DNA of 64,000 nt. It comes from Candidatus Zixiibacteriota bacterium (GTDB lineage Bacteria; Zixibacteria; MSB-5A5; GN15; PGXB01). Under the pieces are notes generated by a model that saw only the letters and a program-made list of their open reading frames with translations, was not told where the DNA came from and ran no database searches. This document shows positions 16,309 through 25,018 of this stretch, in pieces. Every line of letters begins with the position of its first letter. Position 1 is the first letter of the stretch. Location: positions 1-64,000 of the forward strand of contig JAFGAL010000028.1 of NCBI GenBank assembly GCA_016933695.1, given 5' to 3'. The position numbers were made by a program, and so were the translations under genes.

Positions 16309-17796
16309 ATGTTAGGCACATTGATCAATAAGGAATTGCGAAGTATTATTCTCAGTCCGAAATTCACCGGAACCTTTCTGGTCTGTTCCATTCTGATATT
16401 GCTTTCGGTGTATACCGGCATACGCGAATACCGTATTTTGAAAGCTCGGTACGATGCCAATGATTTGCTGGTTTCGCAGGAACTGCAACAGGCCACCTCC
16501 TGGGCACACCTGTCGACCCGCGTCTATCGAGAACCCGAACCTCTGCAGATATTCGCTTCAGGACTGGATTATGATATTGGACGATGGACCGCCATCGCGT
16601 CCGACAGTGGCGTAAAAATGAAGCATTCCGCCTATGCCGATGATCCCATTTTCGCTGTTTTCCGCTTTCTCGATTTTTCCTTTATCACTCGTTTTATCCT
16701 GACCTTGTTTGCCATTCTTTTCACGTATAATGCGGTCAGCGGCGAGCGCGAGGATGGCATGCTCAAGTTGGTGTTTGCCAATTCGGTCTCTCGCGCCAAA
16801 TGTATCATCGGGAAATTTGTCGGCTCCTGGCTGGGGCTGGTCGTACCGATCACGATCCCGATTTTACTGGGCATTTTGCTTCTGTCGGTGTACGGCATTA
16901 CTCTCTCCTCGGCAGAATGGCTTCGTCTTTTATTATTATTGCTCTATTCTCTTGCGCTGTTCACTTTTTTCATCGGGTTGGGGATCATGATTTCCTCGCT
17001 GTGCCGACGATCTTCAGTGTCGTTTCTAATCAGTCTGGTGGCCTGGGTAATGCTGGTGATGATTATCCCGCGGATCGGTGTCATGGCCGCCGGTCATATT
17101 GTTGAGGTTCCCCGCGTGACCGATATTGAAAGCCGCCTGAGCAGTTATGCCCAGTCCAAATGGGATGAATTCAATAAGGCCAGCTCGAAACGATGGGAGA
17201 ATTACGACGAGGAATCAGACGATAATACCGGCGACGAGTCCGCAGAGGTGGCCGTTTTGGACGAAGAGGCCTTATGGAAAATAATAGAACGTGAAGATTC
17301 ATTGTCGACTGAAGTCGAAAAGGATATTTCTCGGTACGAAATGAAACTTCAGGAGGACTTACGACAGAGAAAAATCAGACAGGAAAGACTGGCCTACTCG
17401 CTGGCGCGCATATCCCCGGTCGCCGCATATCAATTCGGGGCGATGTCGCTGGCCGGGACCGGCGCCGAGATTAAAACCCGTTATGAAAACGCCGCCGCCG
17501 ATTTCCGCAACCGCTTCAATGACCATGTTGAAATGCAAAAAAGGGAAACCGGTGACTTGGGACGCATGGTGGTCTCAGTGGCAATTGATGATGAAGGTAA
17601 TAAGAGTACGTCATCGGTGGGCGGACGTGAAACCGGTGAGCTTGACCTCGATGGCCTGCCGAAATTCACGCCGCCTCGTCCGATTTTGGCCGAAGCGGTC
17701 GCCCCGACTGTCATTGATTTCGGCCTCTTGGTGTTGTTCAGCCTGATCGTATTCGCCGGGGCGACCGCGGCCTTCATGCGTTATGATATGCGTTAA
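16309..17796 (+). CDS. ABC-2 type transporter permease, paralogue of preceding gene
   Basis: A 495-residue protein starting MLGTLINKELRSIILSPKF. It shares with the gene before it the VSGEREDGMLKLVFANSVSRAKCIIGKFVGSW coupling block and the C-terminal FxxYDMR end. The polar insert here is richer in acid residues (ESDDNTGDESAEVAVLDEEA). Last gene of the operon. A local tandem duplication is the simplest origin of the pair. Confidence 0.93.
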   Translation: MLGTLINKELRSIILSPKFTGTFLVCSILILLSVYTGIREYRILKARYDANDLLVSQELQQATSWAHLSTRVYREPEPLQIFASGLDYDIGRWTAIASDSGVKMKHSAYADDPIFAVFRFLDFSFITRFILTLFAILFTYNAVSGEREDGMLKLVFANSVSRAKCIIGKFVGSWLGLVVPITIPILLGILLLSVYGITLSSAEWLRLLLLLLYSLALFTFFIGLGIMISSLCRRSSVSFLISLVAWVMLVMIIPRIGVMAAGHIVEVPRVTDIESRLSSYAQSKWDEFNKASSKRWENYDEESDDNTGDESAEVAVLDEEALWKIIEREDSLSTEVEKDISRYEMKLQEDLRQRKIRQERLAYSLARISPVAAYQFGAMSLAGTGAEIKTRYENAAADFRNRFNDHVEMQKRETGDLGRMVVSVAIDDEGNKSTSSVGGRETGELDLDGLPKFTPPRPILAEAVAPTVIDFGLLVLFSLIVFAGATAAFMRYDMR

Positions 17797-17867
17797 GTGT
17801 GAATTAATCAGTAACGGCCGATTCATTGGTTGCATTTCATGAGATATCTTCTTATCCTGACTGCACC

Positions 17868-18635
17868 ATGGAATCGACCGGAATGAAATACAACGTTGTC
17901 ACCGCCAAAGAAGACCGTGATTTGCTGTCACGGGCCGATAAGCGAATCTGTGCGGAATGGCCGGAATTCATGCTTCATGACCCGGTCGCCGATCTTCTGG
18001 ATTTATGTTATGACGAACTTCCGGACTATCAATTTGTCATCACGGCAAACGATCACAATGAACCTTTGGCAATCGCCAATTCGATTCCGCTATTATGGCA
18101 TGATCCGCCGGAATGCCTTCCTGAGGAGGGATGGGATTGGGCGCTGACCCGGGGCTTTGAAGATTTTCGGGGCGGGCGTGCTTGTAATATATTGTGTGCC
18201 TTGCAAATAGTGGTTTTTTCCGAAAACCGGGGAAAGGCCCTCAGTGGCGTGGCGGTTGATGCCATGAAAGCCATCGGCCGCACTCATGACCTCGAAGCGC
18301 TGATTGCGCCGGTCCGACCCAGTCGCAAATGCGATCATCCGCTGATTTCGATCGATGAGTATGTCACCTGGACTGTTGATAATGGTTTTCCGTATGATCC
18401 CTGGATGCGGGTGCATGTCAGGCTGGGGGCGCGGATTATCAAACCCTGTCACAAGGCAATGCGTATTACCGGGACAGTGGCCGAATGGCGGAACTGGACC
18501 GGGATGGATTTTCCCGAGACTGATTCGTATATCATTCCGGGTGCGCTGGAACCCGTCGAAATCGACCTTGACCGCGATCTCGGCACCTATGTGGAGCCGA
18601 ATGTCTGGATGTGTCATCCCCTGCAGATGAGATAA
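17868..18635 (+). CDS. GNAT-like acetyltransferase family protein
   Basis: A 255-residue protein from ATG at 17868 (another ATG lies at 17883, and a TTG at 17826 would extend it). The order of elements fits a GNAT-like transferase: FVITANDHNEPLAIANSIPL for the central strands, then ALQIVVFSENRGKALSGVAVDAMKAIGR for motif A with an R-G-K loop. The C-terminal half (VTWTVDNGFPYDPWMRVHVRLGARI) is typical of larger uncharacterised transferases of this group. Substrate unknown. It stands alone after the ABC operon. Confidence 0.65.
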   Translation: MESTGMKYNVVTAKEDRDLLSRADKRICAEWPEFMLHDPVADLLDLCYDELPDYQFVITANDHNEPLAIANSIPLLWHDPPECLPEEGWDWALTRGFEDFRGGRACNILCALQIVVFSENRGKALSGVAVDAMKAIGRTHDLEALIAPVRPSRKCDHPLISIDEYVTWTVDNGFPYDPWMRVHVRLGARIIKPCHKAMRITGTVAEWRNWTGMDFPETDSYIIPGALEPVEIDLDRDLGTYVEPNVWMCHPLQMR

Positions 18636-18744
18636 TCTCCGCAGGCCGTAACCCGCACAGTGATATGGGCTTTCTCCAGGTGTTTTTTACCCGTAAACGG
18701 GGTGAAGTCCCCAAAATATATCCCGATATATAGTTTATGGGGGA

Positions 18745-18792
18745 GGCGAATTGGTCGCTGAGAAGCAGTTGTGTTCTCAGAAACGATTCGCC
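18745..18792. other. Two-tier hairpin upstream of FIST gene
   Basis: Outer arms GGCGAAT (18745-18751) / ATTCGCC (18786-18792) enclose inner arms CTGAGAA / TTCTCAG. Smaller stems CCCG-TAAA-CGGG and GGGG/CCCC lie just upstream near 18690-18713. There is no T-tract, so this is a structured leader or operator rather than a terminator. It matches no riboswitch class I can recognise. Confidence 0.4.
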
Positions 18793-18834
18793 ACATAGCC
18801 GCACGGATCGCAATATGGCACAAAGGAATACATC

Positions 18835-20001
18835 ATGACTGTTACCTCCGGTTTCAGCACCCGTGACATAACGGACGTGAGCGTCGGTATGTCCGTCAGA
18901 CAGGATGTCCACGCCGCCGTAGAGGAATTTTCTTGTCAGGTTCTTCGCCCGGACACGGCTTTGGCGGTTGCCTTTGTTTCTCCTCGTTACCCTCGGGATG
19001 AGCTGGGACCGCTTTTGCAAAAGGCGTTCGGCGATTGTCCGGTGATTGGGTGCACGACCGCCGGAGAAATCACTCCGGCCGGCTACAGTGAAAATTCACT
19101 TGCCGGCTTCGGCATATCCGGGAAGCACTCCGCCATACGCGTATTTCCTATCGAATCCCTGAAAAATCTCAGCCCGGATTCCATTCGAGTAATCGAAGAA
19201 AACACCGCGGCATGGGTGGCTTTCACGCAACAGGAAGCTCCGGAGTCGCGTGCGTTTGCCCTGTTTATGGTTGACGGTATGTCCGGCAAGGAAGAGGAAG
19301 TGGTTGCGCTGATACACCAGGCCATCGGCAATATCCCGCTGGTGGGAGGTTCGGCTGGAGATAACCTTTCTTTTGATAAAACCTGGGTGCTGATCAATGG
19401 TGAATTTCGAACGGATGCCGCGATCCTGACTCTTGTCAGTACTACTCTGCCGTTTGAAACGGTTAAAATACAGCATTTTCTGCCGACGGATACCAAACTG
19501 GTCATTACCGAGGCCGATCCCGCAACCAGGACCATCTATGAAATCAACGGACTTCCGGCCGCCGATGAATATGCCCGCCTGATCGGGATCGAGGCCGATG
19601 CATTGGTCCCGACCGTGTTTTCGCAATTCCCGATCATGCTCAAAATCGGCGACTTGTACTATGTTCGTTCTCTGCAAAAGAAAAATGCCGATGGCAGCTT
19701 GACTTTCTATTGCGCCATTGACAACGGTCTGGTTCTGAGAATCGGAAAAGGGGTCGACATCGTGGAGAATCTGGAAAACAGGTTGAACGAGATCGCCGAC
19801 CGCCTGCCGGAGCCGCAACTGCTGATCACCTGCGAATGCGTTCTGCGCCGATTGGAGGTGCTACAGAAGGGTTTGTCTGATCAGATAAATCGAGTGCTAA
19901 CCCAGCACCACGCCATCGGTTTTCATTCCTACGGTGAGCAATTCAACGCCATTCATGTCAATCAGACTTTTTCAGCCGTCATGCTGGGGCGAAAATCATG
20001 A
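18835..20001 (+). CDS. FIST-domain sensory protein
   Basis: A 388-residue protein with FIST_N followed by FIST_C. Visible motifs are PVIGCTTAGEITPAGY, SAGDNLSFDKTWVLINGEF and VGGSAGDN in the N-terminal part, and IGFHSYGEQFNAIHVNQT at the C-terminus. FIST domains are proposed intracellular sensors of small ligands such as amino acids. The stop overlaps the ATG of the following hybrid kinase (ATGA), so FIST probably feeds its input signal to that kinase. AAAGGA precedes the start. Confidence 0.93.
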   Translation: MTVTSGFSTRDITDVSVGMSVRQDVHAAVEEFSCQVLRPDTALAVAFVSPRYPRDELGPLLQKAFGDCPVIGCTTAGEITPAGYSENSLAGFGISGKHSAIRVFPIESLKNLSPDSIRVIEENTAAWVAFTQQEAPESRAFALFMVDGMSGKEEEVVALIHQAIGNIPLVGGSAGDNLSFDKTWVLINGEFRTDAAILTLVSTTLPFETVKIQHFLPTDTKLVITEADPATRTIYEINGLPAADEYARLIGIEADALVPTVFSQFPIMLKIGDLYYVRSLQKKNADGSLTFYCAIDNGLVLRIGKGVDIVENLENRLNEIADRLPEPQLLITCECVLRRLEVLQKGLSDQINRVLTQHHAIGFHSYGEQFNAIHVNQTFSAVMLGRKS

Positions 20002-22331
20002 CTTCCGATGTTTTCCGGCAGATTTCCCCCGAGGAGTTGACACGCGAAATCGCCCGACTCAACAAGGTCAATGACGTCCTCATGAATCGTGTCGAGCGGA
20101 GCCTGGAAAATACCGGCAATGCCTTTGCGTTGTTTGAATCGAATATCCTGCTGCAAAAACAGGTAGATGACCGCACCCGCCAGCTGAAAACGGAAATTGT
20201 CGAACGGGAACGGATCGAGACGCAATTGCGCGAATCTCGACGCAAACTGCTTCGGCACATACAACACACACCGTTGGGCGTGATTGAATGGGATCTTGAT
20301 GTCAACGTCGTCGAGTGGAACAAAGCCGCCGAAAGAATATTCGGATACTGTCGCAGTGAAGCTGTCGGCCATAACGCCGTGGAACTGATCTCGTTTGAAG
20401 AACATCGCGACTTGATCAATGAGGAATGGAAGAGTCTGGTGAACGGCGACGGTGGTACGGAAGGAATCCATAAAAACCGCCACAAGGACGGCAGCGTGCT
20501 ACTCTGCAAGTGGTACAATACCCTGCTGGTCGACGACAACGGTGAAATCGTGGGGGTGGCGTCGATGGTGCAGGATGTCACCAATGCGGTGACGAATGAA
20601 AAACAGAAACAAAAACGTCTGGAACGGGTACAAAGACAACGGGACGCAATCCGTCGCATGATCGCCGATGATGGTATCCCCGCCGGAGACGTCGAACCGG
20701 CCGTCAAGAGAATAATGGAAATCGTCGCCAATACTATCGATGTCGAGCGGGTGAGTACCTGGCTGTTCAACATGGAATGCACTCAAATGGAATGCGTGGA
20801 TCTGTTCGAACGATCGACGCAGCGCCACTCGCAGGGAGTCAAATTCACGATGGCGGATTATCCCCGGTATTTCGATGCGGTAAAAAAGGAACGCACCATT
20901 GCCGTCGGCGATGCCCGTGTCGATCCCCGCACCGATGAATTCGCCGAGGGCTATTTAATTCCACTCGGAATTACCTCCATGCTCGATACGGCTCTTCTTG
21001 TTTTCGGCAAACTGCGCGGCGTGATGTGTGTCGAACATTTCGGTGAACCGCGAGCATGGGCCAGCGATGAAATCACTTTTGCCGAGGAAATATCCGCCCA
21101 ACTGTCTCAATTGTACTCGAATGCCGAGCGGATTTGTTCGGAAAAACAGCGACGGGATTTGCAGGAGCGATTGGAACGGGCGGAACGGATGGAGGCGCTG
21201 GGCATTCTGGCGGGCGGTGTCGCCCACGATCTCAACAACACGCTCGGACCGATCGTCGGTTATACGGAACTGCTCCTTCGGCAGTTGGACAAGGATGATA
21301 AAGTCGCGAAACGCATTGAAAAAATTGGAAAATCCGCGCAGGATGCCGCCGATGTGATTCAGGATCTGCTTACTCTTGCCCGCCGCGGACGGTACGAAAT
21401 GGTGCCGACCGATCTCAACCGCGTGGTTGGGGACTATCTCGAATCCCCGGCGTTTCTGGCGCTGTCAGAATCCCGCCCGGATATCAAGGTCGATGTCGAT
21501 CTCGATGAGTCGATCAGCCTGCTCATGGGATCATCCGCCCATTTGCTCAAAGTCGTCATGAACCTGGTGGTCAACGCCTATGATGCCATGAATGACGGCG
21601 GTGCGCTTACCATCACGACTTCCATGCGATATCTGGAACAGCTGTCGAACGGATACACGCCGGAGAATGCACCCGGCGAATTTCTGATGCTCAGCGTCAT
21701 TGATACCGGCAAGGGAATCGCGGCCGAGGATTTGGCGAAAATATTCGAACCGTACTACTCCAAGAAAAAAATGGGCGGCTCCAGCGGCAGTGGTCTGGGA
21801 TTGTCGGTCGTCTACGGCATTGTCAAGGATCACAAAGGCTTTTATGATATTGTTTCAAATCCCGGTACGGGCACGGAATTTCAATTATACTTCCCGATTA
21901 CCACGGTGGGAATACACGCAACCGATCCGGGAAAGATAATACTGGAAGGGAAAGAGTCGATTCTGGTGGTCGACGACAGTGAAGGACAACGCGACGTGGC
22001 AATGGAGATTCTCGAAAGCCTCGGGTACAATGTCAAGACGGTGGCCTCCGGCGAAGCCGCCGTGGAATGCCTGAAAAATAATACCGTTGATCTGGTTCTG
22101 CTGGACATGATCATGGATCCTGGTATTGACGGACTCGATACGTACCGTGAAATTATCAGACTCCATCCGGGGCAGAAGGCCGTGATTGCCAGCGGGTATT
22201 CGGCGACCGACCGGGTCGAGGAAATGCAGCGACTCGGTGCCGGGCAGTACATTAAAAAACCGTATACCATGCAAGTCCTCGGCAAAGCCATTCGCGAGGA
22301 ACTGAGTCGCCCCATTTCTTCCCGAACCTGA
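19998..22331 (+). CDS. Hybrid histidine kinase (coiled coil-PAS-GAF-HisKA-HATPase-REC)
   Basis: A 777-residue cytoplasmic kinase with no membrane helix. A coiled N-terminus (1-80) is followed by a PAS domain (about 85-200, GVIEWDLDVNVVEWNKAAERIFGY), a GAF domain (about 215-380), the H-box GGVAHDLNNTLGPI, an N-box NLVVNAYDAM, G-boxes DTGKGIAAEDLAKIFEPYYSKK and GSGLGLSVVYG, and a C-terminal receiver (about 650-770) with phospho-Asp in DLVLLDMIMDPGIDG and Lys in YIKKPY. Translationally coupled to the FIST sensor upstream. The output is unknown since no DNA-binding domain is present. Confidence 0.95.
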   Translation: MTSDVFRQISPEELTREIARLNKVNDVLMNRVERSLENTGNAFALFESNILLQKQVDDRTRQLKTEIVERERIETQLRESRRKLLRHIQHTPLGVIEWDLDVNVVEWNKAAERIFGYCRSEAVGHNAVELISFEEHRDLINEEWKSLVNGDGGTEGIHKNRHKDGSVLLCKWYNTLLVDDNGEIVGVASMVQDVTNAVTNEKQKQKRLERVQRQRDAIRRMIADDGIPAGDVEPAVKRIMEIVANTIDVERVSTWLFNMECTQMECVDLFERSTQRHSQGVKFTMADYPRYFDAVKKERTIAVGDARVDPRTDEFAEGYLIPLGITSMLDTALLVFGKLRGVMCVEHFGEPRAWASDEITFAEEISAQLSQLYSNAERICSEKQRRDLQERLERAERMEALGILAGGVAHDLNNTLGPIVGYTELLLRQLDKDDKVAKRIEKIGKSAQDAADVIQDLLTLARRGRYEMVPTDLNRVVGDYLESPAFLALSESRPDIKVDVDLDESISLLMGSSAHLLKVVMNLVVNAYDAMNDGGALTITTSMRYLEQLSNGYTPENAPGEFLMLSVIDTGKGIAAEDLAKIFEPYYSKKKMGGSSGSGLGLSVVYGIVKDHKGFYDIVSNPGTGTEFQLYFPITTVGIHATDPGKIILEGKESILVVDDSEGQRDVAMEILESLGYNVKTVASGEAAVECLKNNTVDLVLLDMIMDPGIDGLDTYREIIRLHPGQKAVIASGYSATDRVEEMQRLGAGQYIKKPYTMQVLGKAIREELSRPISSRT

Positions 22332-22377
22332 ATCGATTATACACGAGTTTACAATTATAATAATACCGCAATAGCGC

Positions 22378-22410
22378 ACAGCCGGGAAATATGTGCCCGG
22401 CTGTTTTACT
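22378..22410 (+). terminator. Rho-independent terminator after hybrid kinase
   Basis: Stem CAGCCGGG / CCCGGCTG (plus an A-T pair) with a 9-base loop, then TTTTACT. It is 47 bases past the kinase stop and ahead of the convergent hcp gene. Confidence 0.85.
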
Positions 22411-22433
22411 ATTATGAATCAAGCGGCATCATT

Positions 22434-24089
22434 CTATACAAGAATGGGTAAATCCTCCTCCACTGTGGAGATCGGCTTAATGCCGAATTTCTCCTCCAGA
22501 ACCTTTGCGACGGTTGGCGAGAGAAAGGCCGGGAGTGACGGGCCAAGGTGGATATGTTTCACGCCCAGTGACAACAATGCCAGCAGGACAATGACCGCCT
22601 TCTGTTCGTACCATGCAATGTCATAGGAAATGGGAAGATCATTGATATCATTCAGCCCGAATACCTCTTTTAATTTCAGGGCTGTCATCACCAGCGAATA
22701 TGAATCATTACACTGGCCTGCGTCAAGTACACGTGGAATTCCGTCGATATCCCCGAGCGGCAGTTTGTTGTACCGATACTTGGCGCATCCCGCCGTGAGA
22801 ATAACGGTATCCCTGGGAAGAGCCTGCGCCATATCGGTAAAATACGACCGCGACTTCTGACGACCGTCACATCCCGCCATTACCACGAAACGTTTGATTG
22901 CCCCGGATTTGATTGCCGCGATTATTTTATCCGCCAGTTGCAATACCTGGTTGTGCGCGAATCCGCCGATGATTGTCCCGGTTTCAAGCTGGGTCGGCGG
23001 TTGACAGGTTCTTGCCAATGCGATGATGGCCGAGAAATCCTTCGGTTTGCCGTCAGACCGATCCGGGATATGCTCGACTCCGGGATAGCCGGCCGCACCG
23101 GTGGTAAAAATCCGGTCTTTATATGCTTCTTTTACCGGGGTAATGCAATTGGTGGTCATCAGAATCGGCCCGTTGAATGCGGCGAATTCCTTGTCCTGCA
23201 TCCACCAGGAATTGCCGTAGTTGCCGACGAAATGTTCGTACTTTTTAAATGCCGGGTAATAATTGGCCGGAAGCATCTCGCTGTGCGTATATACGTCGAT
23301 GCCGGTACCATCGGTCTGTTTCAGCAGATCCTCCATATCGCGAAGATCATGACCAGAGATCAATATGCCGGGATTGCCACGGACACCGAGATTCACCGTG
23401 GTCATTTCCGGATTACCATAGGTGCCGGTATTGGCCTTGTCCAGCAACGCCATGGCACGAACGCCCATCTCGCCGGTTTTCATCACCAGGCCGATCATTT
23501 CATCAAGCGGCAATTCCCGTGTTGTCGATTCCAGCGCTTCAAACACAAACCGGTACAGGTCATCATTATGATGATCCAGACGAGCGGCGTGTTCTGTATA
23601 CGCACACAGGCCTTTAAGCCCGTAGGTGAGAAGTTCCCGCAGTGAACGAATATCCTCATTTTCCGTTGCCCGTACGCCGATGTGTTCGGCCTTTTTCAGA
23701 AAGGCATCCATTGTATCGGCCGACCACACGGCACAATCATGCGGAGTTTCCGCATATTCCCGACCGGTTTCCGCCGCGTATGCCGGGGTGAATGCATTGC
23801 GTACCCGTTGACGAATTTCCAAAGCCTCATGAATGAACGCAACAAAGCGGTCATCGTCGAAATTGGCATTGGTGATGGTTGCAAACAATGCCCGGGTTAT
23901 AAACTCGGCCGCAGTGCGATCATATACACCGTATTTCAGCCCCTTTTTCCCCCAGATCGATATCCCCTTCAATACATACACCAGGACGTCCTGCAGAGCG
24001 GCCGTCGGTGCGGTTTTCCCGCAAACGCCTCGAACCGTGCAACCAGTATTTTTCGAAGTTTCCTGACATTGATAACAAAACATGCCCAT
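22434..24089 (-). CDS. hcp: Hydroxylamine reductase / hybrid cluster protein
   Basis: A 551-residue protein, the full family length. The N-terminal iron-sulfur cysteines are in [23 protein letters not shown] (C5, C8, C17, C23; CX2CX8CX5C). Ligands of the hybrid [4Fe-2S-2O] cluster are seen in [52 protein letters not shown] and AWYEQKAV. The family reduces NO and hydroxylamine and protects anaerobes from nitrosative stress. A TTGAT-N4-GTCAA box 73 bases upstream points to control by an FNR/DNR/HcpR-type regulator. No Hcr reductase gene is adjacent. Confidence 0.97.
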   Translation of the reverse strand: MGMFCYQCQETSKNTGCTVRGVCGKTAPTAALQDVLVYVLKGISIWGKKGLKYGVYDRTAAEFITRALFATITNANFDDDRFVAFIHEALEIRQRVRNAFTPAYAAETGREYAETPHDCAVWSADTMDAFLKKAEHIGVRATENEDIRSLRELLTYGLKGLCAYTEHAARLDHHNDDLYRFVFEALESTTRELPLDEMIGLVMKTGEMGVRAMALLDKANTGTYGNPEMTTVNLGVRGNPGILISGHDLRDMEDLLKQTDGTGIDVYTHSEMLPANYYPAFKKYEHFVGNYGNSWWMQDKEFAAFNGPILMTTNCITPVKEAYKDRIFTTGAAGYPGVEHIPDRSDGKPKDFSAIIALARTCQPPTQLETGTIIGGFAHNQVLQLADKIIAAIKSGAIKRFVVMAGCDGRQKSRSYFTDMAQALPRDTVILTAGCAKYRYNKLPLGDIDGIPRVLDAGQCNDSYSLVMTALKLKEVFGLNDINDLPISYDIAWYEQKAVIVLLALLSLGVKHIHLGPSLPAFLSPTVAKVLEEKFGIKPISTVEEDLPILV

Positions 24090-24133
24090 ATCTTTTTATC
24101 CTTTCTCCACAGTGAAATGTTGTCTTGAGGGCA

Positions 24134-24175
24134 AGTATCGGCAGGTTGCGGTCTTATCGCCTTGATCTAAGTCAA
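24134..24175 (-). promoter_or_regulatory. FNR/HcpR-like box and -10 element upstream of hcp
   Basis: TTGATCTAAGTCAA at 24162-24175 is a near-perfect dyad of the CRP/FNR-superfamily type (TTGAT-N4-ATCAA, one mismatch). On the minus strand GATACT (24139-24134) is centred about 32 bases downstream, the position expected for a class II activator site at -41.5. It lies directly ahead of hcp. Confidence 0.7.
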
Positions 24176-24198
24176 ACGGGGCATGTTCTTGGGCTTTT

Positions 24199-24690
24199 TT
24201 ACTCATTTGAAAACGCCTGCATGCCCACGTCGCTGTTCCAGATATCGACTTTCAGTTTCCAGTTGCCGTCGGCGTTTCGTTTCCAGATATGCACGTTTTT
24301 GGTCTTGTGCCATTGCGGTTCGGTTCCCACGGCGTGATAAGTGTAATAATAAGAATTCACGGTGTACGCCAGCGATCCGCTGATATCGATCTCGATTACC
24401 TGGCGGTCACGCAGTCGGAATTCCCACTCCGTTTCGGACTGAATCCCCGCGGCGATATGCTCCCGCCCCTGCGACATCGGCCAGTGATTCGGTAACATGA
24501 GAGCGTCGATATCAAGCAGCCCAATCCGCGTTTCGATATCCCCCGCCTCGATAGCGGCATAAAATGAGTCGATTGCCGCCATCAGTTCGGCCGGGACAGA
24601 TTCGCTTTGATTCTGTCGGCATCCCGACAGAGTGTTTACGATAATCAGAAAAATCGTGAAAATGTATACGAATCCTCGCATTGAAGTCAC
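24199..24690 (-). CDS. SnoaL-like / DUF4440 lipoprotein
   Basis: A 163-residue protein with a lipoprotein signal (MRGFVYIFTIFLIIVNTLSGC, lipobox LSGC). The mature part starts with the NTF2-like helix AELMAAIDSFYAAIEAGDIETRIGLLDIDAL and ends with the strands NVHIWKRNADGNWKLKVDIWNS, a classic DUF4440/SnoaL fold. Likely a small-molecule binding or envelope protein. The stop lies 23 bases before the FNR-like box of hcp, so it is not in the hcp operon. Confidence 0.8.
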   Translation of the reverse strand: MTSMRGFVYIFTIFLIIVNTLSGCRQNQSESVPAELMAAIDSFYAAIEAGDIETRIGLLDIDALMLPNHWPMSQGREHIAAGIQSETEWEFRLRDRQVIEIDISGSLAYTVNSYYYTYHAVGTEPQWHKTKNVHIWKRNADGNWKLKVDIWNSDVGMQAFSNE

Positions 24691-25018
24691 CTTCTGTTTT
24701 ATGCGGGCATACCGGTATAATTATGGTCACAGTCGGCTGAATTGTCCCGCTGTTATCAGCTTACTAATCAGCTATCGTATTTTGTGATGTTTACAAGGTG
24801 TCATTATTGTGGTTTTACCGGGTTGAATTGCACGACAGAGACGGCATACGATGCTGTGATACTCTAATGTAGCAATATTATGAATTCACGTCAATGATAA
24901 ATGATTGTAACATTGCAATATCGTCAAACAGCGGATTTCGTCCGCTTTGTGTAATTGTATGAAACCGAAGGGGATAAGACTCGTATGATAAGGATATTCG
25001 CAACAAGGAGGACACCTT
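24691..25018. other. Intergenic region between divergent genes
   Basis: About 330 AT-rich bases separating the DUF4440 lipoprotein and the exported putative metallopeptidase. It holds a small hairpin (AGCGGA-TTTCG-TCCGCT near 24931-24947) and no gene. It should carry both promoters, but no clear consensus pair is seen. Confidence 0.5.
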
